Origin: Candidatus Delongbacteria bacterium
GTDB taxonomy: Bacteria; CAIWAD01
Direction of reading: 5' to 3'
DNA length: 64,000 nucleotides
Assembly (NCBI GenBank): GCA_041675285.1
Contig: JBAYTZ010000002.1
Location: 124,001 to 188,000, forward strand
Part shown: in pieces, positions 1 to 7,255 of the stretch
How the letters are laid out: every line of letters begins with the position of its first letter
Position numbering within the stretch: position 1 is the stretch's first letter
Made by a program: the position numbers and the translations under genes
The notes under the pieces: generated by a model
The model's database searches: none
The model's input: only the letters and a program-made list of their open reading frames with translations
What the model was told of the DNA's origin: nothing

Positions 1-920
1 AGAACTGCGGCTCCTGCCACTTCAACGGCGGCGGCGGGGACGCCGTGAAACACGGCGACCTGGACCAGAGCCTGCTGCATCCGGAGACGCGCGTCGACGT
101 GCACATGGGCGGCCACGGCTTCCAGTGCGTGGACTGCCACGCGGGCAGCCACCACGAGCTGCCCGGGCGCGTGATGTCGGTCAGCGTGGACGATCACAAC
201 CACCTCTCCTGCCTGAAGTGCCACTCCACCGGCGCGCACAAGGACCAGCGCCTGAACGCCCACGAAAACGCCCTGGCCTGCCAGACCTGCCACATCCCCA
301 GCATGGCCGTGGACGAAGGCACCAAGCTGGACTGGGACTGGTCAACGGCCGGCGACGCCCGCCGGGAGGCGGCCCTGGGCGACCCGCACCGCTACAAGGC
401 CATCAAGGGCAGCTTCATCTGGGAGGAGGACGTGACGCCCGTCTACGCCTGGTACAACGGCAGCTCCACCCACTACCTGCTGGGGGAGCGCATCGACCCC
501 AGTCGGCCCACCCGGCTGGCCGGACCCCTGGGCGACATCCGGGACCCCAAGGCCCGGATCTGGCCCTTCAAGCTGCACACGGGCAAGCAGATCTACGACA
601 CGAAGCACAAGACCCTGCTGGTGCCCAAGACCTACGGCGAAGGCGGCTACTGGACAGACTTCGACTGGGACAAGGCCGCCCGCCTGGGCTGCGAGAAGAC
701 CGGTCTGCCCTACTCCGGCAGCTACGATTTCGCCCCGACGGAGATGTTCTGGCCTCTCTCCCACATGGTCACCGAGTCCTCCAAGGCCCTGCAGTGCCAG
801 GACTGCCACGGCAAGCCGGGCCGGATGAACTGGAAGGCGCTGGGCTACCGGGGGGATCCGCTCACCCACGGAGGGCGGCAAGGCCAGCCGGCCCGTGGCC
901 GCCGGAGGGTCGCCCGATGA
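1..920 (+). CDS. Octaheme-type multiheme cytochrome c (5' truncated)
   Basis: The reading frame is open from base 3, so the N-terminus lies before the window. The visible 305 residues hold five CxxCH heme c sites: CGSCH at the very start, then CVDCH, CLKCH, CQTCH and, near the C-terminus, CQDCH. The C-terminal stretch with FWPLSHMV, then CQDCH, then MNWKALGY resembles the tetrathionate-reductase family of octaheme cytochromes c as I remember it. Such proteins are exported and transfer electrons in the periplasm; the substrate here is not proven. The stop overlaps the start of the next multiheme gene by ATGA. The gene heads a + strand cluster with a second multiheme cytochrome, a cytochrome b and two YeeE-type transporters, which fits a sulfur-oxyanion redox role. 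The remaining hemes should lie upstream. Confidence 0.85.
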   Translation, partial: NCGSCHFNGGGGDAVKHGDLDQSLLHPETRVDVHMGGHGFQCVDCHAGSHHELPGRVMSVSVDDHNHLSCLKCHSTGAHKDQRLNAHENALACQTCHIPSMAVDEGTKLDWDWSTAGDARREAALGDPHRYKAIKGSFIWEEDVTPVYAWYNGSSTHYLLGERIDPSRPTRLAGPLGDIRDPKARIWPFKLHTGKQIYDTKHKTLLVPKTYGEGGYWTDFDWDKAARLGCEKTGLPYSGSYDFAPTEMFWPLSHMVTESSKALQCQDCHGKPGRMNWKALGYRGDPLTHGGRQGQPARGRRRVAR

Positions 921-2785
921 AGCGTCCGCTGACCCTGGCGCTGCTGGCCCTGGCGACGCCCGTGCTGGCCGGCCTGCATCCGGCCTTCGTCCTGCTGGAC
1001 AGCGCCGGGCGGCCCGTGTTGGAGAGCGGCGCGCCCTATTCGCCGGACCAGACCTGCGGCGGCTGCCACGACGTGGAGGCCATCCACGAGAGCAGCGTCC
1101 ACGGCTGGCTGGGCGCCGGATTGGAATTCACCGACCAAGAGCGGCGCCAGGCGCGGCCCTGGGAGCGGGGTCCCGCGCCCTATGACCGCTGGGATCCGCT
1201 GCTCTACGCCCCCGGGCCCGCGGGTCCGGAGGCCGACGCGGACTGGCTGAGGCGGGTGGGTCCGCGCCACGTGGGCGGCGGTCCGGCCCTGGCCCTGGGC
1301 CTGGAAGAGGACTGCCTGCTCTGCCACCTGGCATCCGCCAGCGTGGAAGGGCGCCGGGAGGCCCTGCGTCTGGACCGGCCGGCCTGGGCCGCCAGCGCGG
1401 CGCTGCTGCCCACCGGCCTGCTGGAGACCACGGCCGGCGGCTGGCGCTGGCGCCGGGAGGCCTTCGACGCCCAGGGCCAATGGCCCATCGATCTTCTGCC
1501 CCTGGGCGATCCGGACGACGAGCGCTGCGGCCAGTGCCACGGCCTGGTCTGGCAGGAGCGCGACGCCCTGAGCCTGGCGGGGGCGGCGGGCTGGCGGCGC
1601 GATCCCGCCGCGTTCATCTACAGTCCCCAGCGCGTCAGCGACTCCGGCCTGAACCTGGCCGGCAAGCAGGGCCTGGACCGCAGCTGGGACGTGCACGCGG
1701 AGCGTCTGCTGAGCTGCACGGACTGCCACGCCTCCGTGGACAATCCGGCCCGCGCCGCCCTGCCGCGGGAGGACAGCCCGGCGCACCTGCTGGCCGACAC
1801 CCGCGGGCTGGATCCCGGCGAGTTCCTGCACAGCCCCTCCCACCGGCTGGTGGGCGGCTGGCTGAGCGGCCAGGAGACGGATGGCGCCGGACTGACCTGC
1901 ACCGTGTGTCACAGCGCCGAGACCGAGCATGCCTGGCTGCCCAATACGCGCCTGCACCTGCAGGCCTTGAGCTGCGAAGCCTGCCACATCCCCGACCTGC
2001 CGGCGGGCGCCCGGCTGCAGCTCGACTGGACCGCCCTGGACGAGGCGGGCCAACCGCTGGAGAGCTGGCGCGGGAGTGCGGGCGACCCGGCGGATCTTCG
2101 CCTGCTGCAGCACGGGGCCCGGCCGTTGCTGTTGCCCCAGGCCGTGGACTACGGCCGCGCGCGCCTGCAGCCCGTGCTGCTGGAAAGTGTCTGGCTCTGG
2201 GTGGCGGGGGATCCTCCCCAACCCGTGCCGCTGGAGATCCTGCGCCGGGCCTGGCAGGGCCTGGAGGCCGAACCGGCGCGCCTGGCGCCCTTCGACGCCA
2301 ACCACGACGGCCGGGCGGAGGCCGCCGAGCGGCGCTTGGACAACCCGGCCAAGGTCGGCGCCATCCAGGCGCAGCTGGTGGCCGCCGGCCTGACGGACGC
2401 GCGCATCGTGGCCCAGCTCCGGCCCCAGCCGCTGCACCACGGCGTCACCCGCGGCACGCACGCCCTGCGGGCCTGCACAGACTGCCACCATCCCCAGGGC
2501 CGGGTGACGGGCGCCTACCAAGTGGCCGCCTGGGTGCCCGGCGAGGTGCTGCCCGACGTCGTGTGGGACGGGGGAGGGCTGGCGGACGCCACCCTGGAGC
2601 GCCACGCGGACGGCAGCCTGTGGCTGAAGCCCGGCCGCCGGAACGGTTCACCCTACGTGATGGGCGCCGCAGGCCTGGGCACGACGGATCACCTGGGTCT
2701 GCTGCTGACGGGCCTCGTGCTCGGCGGCGCCGGCCTGCACGGGGGCCTGCGCTGGCGCGCCTCCCGCCGAAAGGAGCGCATCTGA
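917..2785 (+). CDS. Seven-heme cytochrome c with C-terminal membrane anchor
   Basis: The 622-residue protein starts at the ATG of an ATGA overlap and begins with a Sec signal (MKRPLTLALLALATPVLA). Seven CxxCH sites are seen near residues 47, 133, 204, 266, 327, 352 and 520, and the chain ends in one hydrophobic helix (about 592-612) followed by a basic tail. It is probably a periplasmic heme protein held to the inner membrane. The spacing of the middle sites and the CEACHIP segment recall the neighbouring octaheme-type protein (CQTCHIP), so the two may be paralogues or two parts of one complex. It overlaps the next gene, a cytochrome b, by 1 nt (TGATG), suggesting the b protein passes electrons between quinones and these hemes. 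The substrate is unknown. A longer open frame upstream has no leader and was not used. Confidence 0.8.
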   Translation: MKRPLTLALLALATPVLAGLHPAFVLLDSAGRPVLESGAPYSPDQTCGGCHDVEAIHESSVHGWLGAGLEFTDQERRQARPWERGPAPYDRWDPLLYAPGPAGPEADADWLRRVGPRHVGGGPALALGLEEDCLLCHLASASVEGRREALRLDRPAWAASAALLPTGLLETTAGGWRWRREAFDAQGQWPIDLLPLGDPDDERCGQCHGLVWQERDALSLAGAAGWRRDPAAFIYSPQRVSDSGLNLAGKQGLDRSWDVHAERLLSCTDCHASVDNPARAALPREDSPAHLLADTRGLDPGEFLHSPSHRLVGGWLSGQETDGAGLTCTVCHSAETEHAWLPNTRLHLQALSCEACHIPDLPAGARLQLDWTALDEAGQPLESWRGSAGDPADLRLLQHGARPLLLPQAVDYGRARLQPVLLESVWLWVAGDPPQPVPLEILRRAWQGLEAEPARLAPFDANHDGRAEAAERRLDNPAKVGAIQAQLVAAGLTDARIVAQLRPQPLHHGVTRGTHALRACTDCHHPQGRVTGAYQVAAWVPGEVLPDVVWDGGGLADATLERHADGSLWLKPGRRNGSPYVMGAAGLGTTDHLGLLLTGLVLGGAGLHGGLRWRASRRKERI

Positions 2786-3504
2786 TGGCCCGCATCTACT
2801 ACTACACGCTCCACGAACGCATCTGGCACTGGCTGCAGGCAGTGGCCATCCTGCTGCTGATGTGGACGGGCGTGGAGATCCACCACCCGCAGACCTGGTC
2901 GCTGCTGGGCTTCCAGACGGCCACCACGCTCCACAACCTGCTGGGCTTTGCGCTGATCGCCAACGCCGTGCTGGGTCTGCTCTACCACATCTTCACCGAG
3001 GAGATCCTGCAATTCATCCCGCATCCCCGCGGCTTCTTCGACATGGCCTGGCGGCAGGCCGCCTACTACCTGCGCGGCATCTTCCGCGGCGAGCCCCATC
3101 CCATCGAGAAGGACCCGGACAACAAGCTCAATCCGCTGCAGAAAGTGACCTACCTGCTGGTGCTGAACCTCCTGCTGCCGGCCCAACTGGTCACCGGCCT
3201 GCTGATCTGGGGCGCCCAGCGCTGGCCGCTGCTCACCGAAGGACTGGGCGGACTGGCCTGGCTGGGCACCGTGCACACGCTCATCGCCTGGTCCTTCGCC
3301 GCCTTCCTGCTGATGCACATCTACCTGGCCACCACCGGCCACACGCCCCTGGCCAACATCAAGGCCATGCTGGTGGGCTGGGAGGAGCTGCACGCCAGTG
3401 AAAAGCAGCCCGCGGGCCAGCCCGCCCCCGCCCGGCGCTACGGATTGCCCCAGGTGGGTCGCATCGAGGCGCACCACACCAGCACGACGCAGGGAGACGA
3501 ATGA
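2785..3504 (+). CDS. Cytochrome b561/Ni-hydrogenase-type b subunit
   Basis: This 239-residue integral membrane protein has four predicted helices, at about residues 15-32, 48-70, 120-142 and 155-178. Histidines sit in or beside them (HERIWHW, TTLHNLL, LLYHIF, VHTLIAW, LLMHIYL), as in the di-heme cytochrome b family that includes the Ni-hydrogenase b subunit and the formate dehydrogenase gamma subunit. The family moves electrons between membrane quinones and periplasmic redox proteins. Its 1-nt overlap with the preceding seven-heme gene and 4-nt overlap with the following YeeE gene place it as the membrane module of the cluster. Direction (quinone reduction or quinol oxidation) cannot be read from sequence. 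The soluble tail is rich in His, Pro and Ala. Confidence 0.85.
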   Translation: MARIYYYTLHERIWHWLQAVAILLLMWTGVEIHHPQTWSLLGFQTATTLHNLLGFALIANAVLGLLYHIFTEEILQFIPHPRGFFDMAWRQAAYYLRGIFRGEPHPIEKDPDNKLNPLQKVTYLLVLNLLLPAQLVTGLLIWGAQRWPLLTEGLGGLAWLGTVHTLIAWSFAAFLLMHIYLATTGHTPLANIKAMLVGWEELHASEKQPAGQPAPARRYGLPQVGRIEAHHTSTTQGDE

Positions 3505-4040
3505 TGGACTCCGCACCCCGCTACTGGAACTCCTACGCCGCCGGCCTGCTGCTGGGCGTGCTGCTCTTCCTGGCCTTCGCGCTCACCAGCAACGGGCTGG
3601 GAGCCTCCGGCGGCCTGCAGCGGCTGACCACGTTCGCCACGGACCTGCTGGCCCCGGCGCACGTGGACGAGACGCCCTACCTGGCCAAACTGGCCGGCTC
3701 GGGCCGCAACGCGCTGGACAACTACCTGGTGATCGAGCTGGCCGGCGTGCTGCTGGGCGGCTTCCTCTCCGGCTGGTTCCACCGCCGCCTGGGCGTTGAG
3801 ACCTATCGGGGCCCGGGGATCCGGCCGCGGCAACGCTGGTTCTGGGCCTTCCTGGGCGGCTCGCTGATGGGCTTCGGTGCCCGCTTGGCCCGGGGCTGCA
3901 CATCGGGACAGGCCCTCTCGGGCGGCGCCGTGCTCTCCGCCGGCTCCTGGGCCTTCATGTTGTCGGTGTTCGCCGGAGGCTACGGCGTGGCCTGGTTCGC
4001 GCGCCGCCTGTGGACGGGAGGCACGCATGTTTCCGCTTGA
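3501..4040 (+). CDS. YeeE/YedE (TsuA-like) sulfur transporter, short
   Basis: A 179-residue membrane protein with about four helices. It contains the conserved Cys motif ARGCTSGQALSGG near residue 131, characteristic of YeeE/YedE sulfur transport proteins; TsuA is the thiosulfate importer of this family and uses such cysteines to pass thiosulfate. It is about half the length of TsuA, so it probably works as a half-protein with the next gene, which has the matching second Cys motif. It begins at ATG 3501 within an ATGA overlap; ATG 3504 is an alternative. Context suggests import or export of thiosulfate or a related sulfur species linked to the multiheme cytochromes. Confidence 0.85.
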   Translation: MMDSAPRYWNSYAAGLLLGVLLFLAFALTSNGLGASGGLQRLTTFATDLLAPAHVDETPYLAKLAGSGRNALDNYLVIELAGVLLGGFLSGWFHRRLGVETYRGPGIRPRQRWFWAFLGGSLMGFGARLARGCTSGQALSGGAVLSAGSWAFMLSVFAGGYGVAWFARRLWTGGTHVSA

Positions 4041-5229
4041 TCTCGCCCTGCAGCTGGGAAAGGCCGGCAGCACGCTGGTCCTGCTGCTCATCGGCACGGC
4101 CTTCGGCTGGGTGCTGGAATCTGCCGGGTTCGGCGACTCCCGGCGCCTGGCCGGCCAGTTCTACTTCAAGGACCTGGCCGTGTTGCGCGTGATGTTCACG
4201 GCCATCGTCAGCGCCATGCTGCTCATCTTCTGGGCCACGGCGCTGGGCTGGCTCTCCTACGAGGACGTGTGGGTGAACCCGACCTACTGGTGGCCCGGGA
4301 TCGCGGGCGGCCTGGTGATGGGCGTGGGCTTCATCCTGGGCGGCTACTGTCCGGGCACCTCGCTGGTCAGTCTGGCCACCTTCAAACTCGACGGGCTGTT
4401 CTTCGTGCTGGGCGCCCTGGCGGGCATCACGGTCTTCGGCGAGACGGCGGACGGCATCGCGGCCTTCGCCAACAGCGGTTCCGCCGGGCGCCTGACGCTG
4501 CCGGAGCTGGCGGGCGTGGACGCGGGCTGGGTGGCCCTGGCCGTCGTGCTGATGGCCTTGGGGATGTTCTGGGGCGCCAACCGTCTGAAGGACTGGTCCA
4601 CGGGCCAGTCGGAGCCGCGCACGCGCCTGGCCGTCGCGGGGCCCTGGCTGCTGCTGGCGGCCGCGGCGGGGCTGGTGCTGGTGGGCCAGCCCGACTGGCG
4701 CGAGCGCTGGGCGGGACTGGATGAGGCCCAGGCCCGGTTGCGCGAGCGCCGGGTGCAGATCCAGCCCGCGGAACTGGCCAGCCTGATGCTGGACCCGACC
4801 GTCAACCTGCAGCTGCTGGACGTGCGCGGCGAAGCGGACTACAACCTCTTCCACCTGCGGGGCGCCGTGCGGCTGGAAGCCGACGGGCTGGAGCGGCTGA
4901 TCCGCGGCGGCCTGCCCGAGGGCGCCGTGCTGGTGTTGACGGGGAACGGCGAGGAGCGGGCGACGGAGGTCTGGCGCGAGCTGCAGGCCCGGCGTGTGCC
5001 CAACGTCTACCTGCTGGAAGGCGGGTTGAACGCCTGGCTGGCCCGCTATGGCGGCGGCCTGCAGGCCCGGCCCGGGGCGGGGGCGGACGACGCGCGCTGG
5101 GTCGTGCCCGTGGCGCTGGGCGAACGCTGGCCCGCAGCCTGGCCCGACATGCACCACTCCAGCAAGCCGGAGTTCGAATCCAAGGTCAAGCTGGCCGGGG
5201 GCGGCAAGAAGAGCGGTGGTTGCGGCTAA
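4027..5229 (+). CDS. YeeE/YedE transporter fused to rhodanese-like domain
   Basis: The 400-residue protein starts at ATG 4027, 14 nt inside the previous gene. The N-terminal half (about 1-225) has several membrane helices and the motif GGYCPGTS near residue 104, typical of YeeE/YedE transporters. Residues about 250-350 form a rhodanese fold (LLDVRGEADYNLFHLRGA, then NVYLLEGGLNAWL). The loop that should carry the catalytic cysteine reads VLTGNGEER and has none, so sulfurtransfer by the usual persulfide is unlikely. The tail ends in GGGKKSGGCG, giving a free cysteine at the extreme C-terminus. Together with the preceding half-transporter it could form a complete sulfur channel. It is the last gene of the + strand cluster; a convergent gene ends 30 bp away. 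Confidence 0.85.
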   Translation: MFPLDLALQLGKAGSTLVLLLIGTAFGWVLESAGFGDSRRLAGQFYFKDLAVLRVMFTAIVSAMLLIFWATALGWLSYEDVWVNPTYWWPGIAGGLVMGVGFILGGYCPGTSLVSLATFKLDGLFFVLGALAGITVFGETADGIAAFANSGSAGRLTLPELAGVDAGWVALAVVLMALGMFWGANRLKDWSTGQSEPRTRLAVAGPWLLLAAAAGLVLVGQPDWRERWAGLDEAQARLRERRVQIQPAELASLMLDPTVNLQLLDVRGEADYNLFHLRGAVRLEADGLERLIRGGLPEGAVLVLTGNGEERATEVWRELQARRVPNVYLLEGGLNAWLARYGGGLQARPGAGADDARWVVPVALGERWPAAWPDMHHSSKPEFESKVKLAGGGKKSGGCG

Positions 5230-5259
5230 GTTCTTCGCCGCGCCGGCGCGGGCCGGAAC

Positions 5260-5805
5260 TCAGGGACGCGGCTCGCCCTGCTCCACCCAGATCAGCTGCT
5301 CGACGGGGAAGCCCAACCCGCGGGCCTTCTCCAGCAGGGGCTCCAGCTCGGCCCGGGGCACCTGGGGCTCCCGGGCCAGGATCCACAGCCACTGGGTGCC
5401 CGGGCCGCTCACCAGCGCCAGCCGGTAGTCGGGATCCAGCTCCAGGATGTTGTAGGCGCCGTAGAAGGGTCCGAAAAAGGAGACCTTCAGCCGGCCCTGG
5501 CTGGGATCGCCCACGGGCAGGGCGCGGCCCACGGCCTGCTTCCAGCGTCCGGCCCGGGCGTCGTAGCCGCGGTTGACCACGCGGATCCGCTCGCCGTCGC
5601 CGATGTACTCGGCCGTCACGTGGCTGAGCCCGCGCTCGAAGCGGTGGTCCAGCCGGGCGATCTCGTGCCACACCCCCAGGTAGCGCGCCGCCTCGAAGCC
5701 CTGCACGACTTGAGCGCCCGTGGGCAGCCCCTGGCAGCCCGGCACCCCCAGCAGTCCCAGCAGCGCCAGCACTCGAACTCCCTGCCAACCGGTTCGTCCC
5801 CGCAT
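5260..5805 (-). CDS. Lipocalin lipoprotein from internal start
   Basis: An internal in-frame ATG at 5805 is preceded by GGGAGG seven bases upstream. It gives a 181-residue protein with a lipoprotein signal (VLALLGLLGVPGC) followed by the Blc-type lipocalin fold: the YLGVWHEIARLDHRFERG block, then FFGPFYGAYNILELD and YRLALVSGP. Blc of E. coli, an outer-membrane lipid-binding lipoprotein, is nearly the same length. I think this is the true translation start of the lipocalin, whether or not the upstream hydrolase frame also reads through. The protein is predicted to be lipid-anchored and to bind fatty acids or lysophospholipids. Confidence 0.75.
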   Translation of the reverse strand: MRGRTGWQGVRVLALLGLLGVPGCQGLPTGAQVVQGFEAARYLGVWHEIARLDHRFERGLSHVTAEYIGDGERIRVVNRGYDARAGRWKQAVGRALPVGDPSQGRLKVSFFGPFYGAYNILELDPDYRLALVSGPGTQWLWILAREPQVPRAELEPLLEKARGLGFPVEQLIWVEQGEPRP

Positions 5806-6387
5806 CTCGTCCTCCCGTTTTCCATCCCGCTCCAACAGGACGCGGCGCACCGTGTCCACGAAGAGCGGCAGGCGCTCGCTGTCCCGCAGCTCCTGGGTCA
5901 GCTCCAATTGCACGCCCGCTCCGCGGGCGCCACGGTTGCAGATGTTGGCCGGATCCTCGCCGCGCCAGGCGTGGCCCGCGCTGGTGGCCTGGAAGCCCGC
6001 CGCCGCCAGGGCCCGGGCCAGCTCGTCGCGCAGCCCGTGATCCAGTCCGCCCAGGTAGACGTGCTCCTGGCCGCCCCCCGAGCCGCAGCCGTGGACGGCC
6101 AGCACAATCTCGTGCCCCGCCGTCAGGCGCAACGCGCGCGGCTCGTCGAAGTGGTGGCTGGTCAGGTGCAGGCGCTGGTTGTGGGACGGGCTGATCCCCA
6201 GGAAGGCGTAGTAGCTGAACTCGCGCCCGGCGATGGCCCGGGCGATCTCCGCCGTGCCGCGTTCGATCCGCCCGCCGTGGGGGGCCAGCACCAGCACGCG
6301 GCTGGCGCGGCGCCGGCGCTCGGGCCAGAAGTCGCTGCCCAGGGATTCGTGGCGGGCCAGTTCGCGGTAGTTTGGATAGCGGTCCAT
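5260..6387 (-). CDS. Gamma-polyglutamate hydrolase fused in frame to lipocalin
   Basis: The frame runs 375 codons without a stop. Residues 1-190 match the poly-gamma-glutamate hydrolase family (PF05908-type, zinc enzymes that cut gamma-PGA): LAPHGGRIERGTAEIARAI, LHLTSHHFDEPRAL, VHGCGSG, NICNRG and VQLELTQELR. From residue 195 the sequence changes to a lipoprotein signal and a bacterial lipocalin. Each half is close to the usual full length of its own family (about 190-200 and 180 residues). The second half has its own start and ribosome site, so this may be two genes whose intervening stop has been lost, or a true fusion. A signal peptide in the middle of a cytoplasmic enzyme would be odd. 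AGGAAG lies just before ATG 6387. Confidence 0.8.
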   Translation of the reverse strand: MDRYPNYRELARHESLGSDFWPERRRRASRVLVLAPHGGRIERGTAEIARAIAGREFSYYAFLGISPSHNQRLHLTSHHFDEPRALRLTAGHEIVLAVHGCGSGGGQEHVYLGGLDHGLRDELARALAAAGFQATSAGHAWRGEDPANICNRGARGAGVQLELTQELRDSERLPLFVDTVRRVLLERDGKREDEMRGRTGWQGVRVLALLGLLGVPGCQGLPTGAQVVQGFEAARYLGVWHEIARLDHRFERGLSHVTAEYIGDGERIRVVNRGYDARAGRWKQAVGRALPVGDPSQGRLKVSFFGPFYGAYNILELDPDYRLALVSGPGTQWLWILAREPQVPRAELEPLLEKARGLGFPVEQLIWVEQGEPRP

Positions 6388-6408
6388 TCTTCCTCGCAGA
6401 GCGCACGA

Positions 6409-6432
6409 GAGACCCCGCCGAAGCGGGGTCTC
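6409..6432 (-). terminator. GC-rich hairpin with UUCG tetraloop
   Basis: On the minus strand GAGACCCCGC, TTCG, GCGGGGTCTC form a perfect 10-bp stem with a UUCG tetraloop. No T-run follows, so it is either a terminator-like fold or a leader/attenuator element. It lies between a tiny ORF (6475-6576) and the start of the hydrolase gene at 6387. Confidence 0.6.
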
Positions 6433-6444
6433 AGTGTCAGCATC

Positions 6445-6466
6445 ACTTGAGTCTTGCGACTCGAGT
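6445..6466 (-). promoter_or_regulatory. Second leader hairpin
   Basis: Nine bases on each side (ACTTGAGTC and GACTCGAGT, with one G-T pair) fold around the loop TTGC. It sits between the stop of the tiny ORF and the UUCG hairpin, giving the order small ORF, hairpin, strong hairpin, structural gene. That is the layout of a transcription attenuator, but alternative pairing between the hairpins was not established. Confidence 0.45.
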
Positions 6467-6474
6467 TGCGGAGC

Positions 6475-6576
6475 CTATTCGGTCTCCGCACAAGGCTGGG
6501 CGATATGGGCAAACATTTCTTCGACCATTGGCGACCCTCCTTGTTTAAGGATGTTGGCTCTTCCATCGGCAAGCAT
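6475..6576 (-). CDS. Small leader-like ORF (33 or 17 aa)
   Basis: A short frame from ATG 6576 to a TAG ending at 6475 encodes 33 residues. An internal ATG at 6528 has an eight-base match to the ideal ribosome site (AAGGAGGG) at a six-base distance and would give only 17 residues: MVEEMFAHIAQPCAETE. The strength of the site suggests real translation of the 17-residue form. I recognise no family. It could be a leader peptide controlling the hydrolase gene, a free-standing micropeptide, or the last codons of a decayed gene. Two hairpins follow it directly. Confidence 0.45.
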   Translation of the reverse strand: MLADGRANILKQGGSPMVEEMFAHIAQPCAETE

Positions 6577-6643
6577 AGGGCTTGTCTTCAGCCCGCCCAA
6601 GAGAAAAATCCACTCTTTTCAAAGTGCCGCCGGCCGGCCGCGC

Positions 6644-7243
6644 TCAAAGCGAGTGGATGCCCGCCAGCAGGACCTCGAGGGAATCCGCCCCGCCGGCATA
6701 CTGGAAGCCGGAAAGAACCGTGCGCACCTGCGCTCCGGACTCGGAATAACGTCCCAGTTTGAACAGACTCCAGGCCGCGATCTTGCGCAGCGAGCGGTGG
6801 GTCACCGCGCCGCGGTGGGCGAACTGGTAGCCCGAGCCGCCGGCCTCCGCCGCGTCCAGGGCCCACTCCAGCGCCGCCACCGTGTCGTTGGCCGCGTTGT
6901 GGAACTCGGCCAGCCCGGCCCAGGCGTCCACGTAGTCGGGCCGCAGCCGGTCGGCCTGCTCAAAGGCCGTCCGCACGCCTTCGCGCTGGTCGCCGAACCC
7001 GCCCTGGGCCTGCAGGGCCGCACGGCTCCAGCCCAGGCCGCACCAGGCCTCGGCGGCCGTCGGATCGGCGTCCACGGCGCCCAGGAACTCCTCCCCCGCC
7101 GCCTGCCAGTCGCCCTGTTCGTACGCGCTCCAGGCCGCTCCCAGATTCGGGGCGCCGGACTCGTCGTCGTCCGCGCAGCCGGCTGCCAATCCCAGGGCCA
7201 GCAGGGCCACGCCCAGTCGAACCGTGTGCTTCACGCTGTTCAT
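6644..7243 (-). CDS. TPR-like lipoprotein
   Basis: A 199-residue protein with a lipobox (LGLAAGC, Cys at residue 23) followed by acidic residues (ADDDE). The rest is made of helix pairs of tetratricopeptide type (WSAYEQGDWQAAGEEFLGA, WCGLGWSRAAL, WAGLAEFHNAA, WALDAAEAG). It is probably a lipid-anchored protein-protein adaptor at the inner or outer membrane. It lies 12 bp downstream of the giant C25-like gene and is almost certainly co-transcribed, so a role in secretion or surface display of that protein is possible but is only inferred. The start has a GGAGGTGG site. Confidence 0.8.
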   Translation of the reverse strand: MNSVKHTVRLGVALLALGLAAGCADDDESGAPNLGAAWSAYEQGDWQAAGEEFLGAVDADPTAAEAWCGLGWSRAALQAQGGFGDQREGVRTAFEQADRLRPDYVDAWAGLAEFHNAANDTVAALEWALDAAEAGGSGYQFAHRGAVTHRSLRKIAAWSLFKLGRYSESGAQVRTVLSGFQYAGGADSLEVLLAGIHSL

Positions 7244-7255
7244 GCGCCCACCTCC

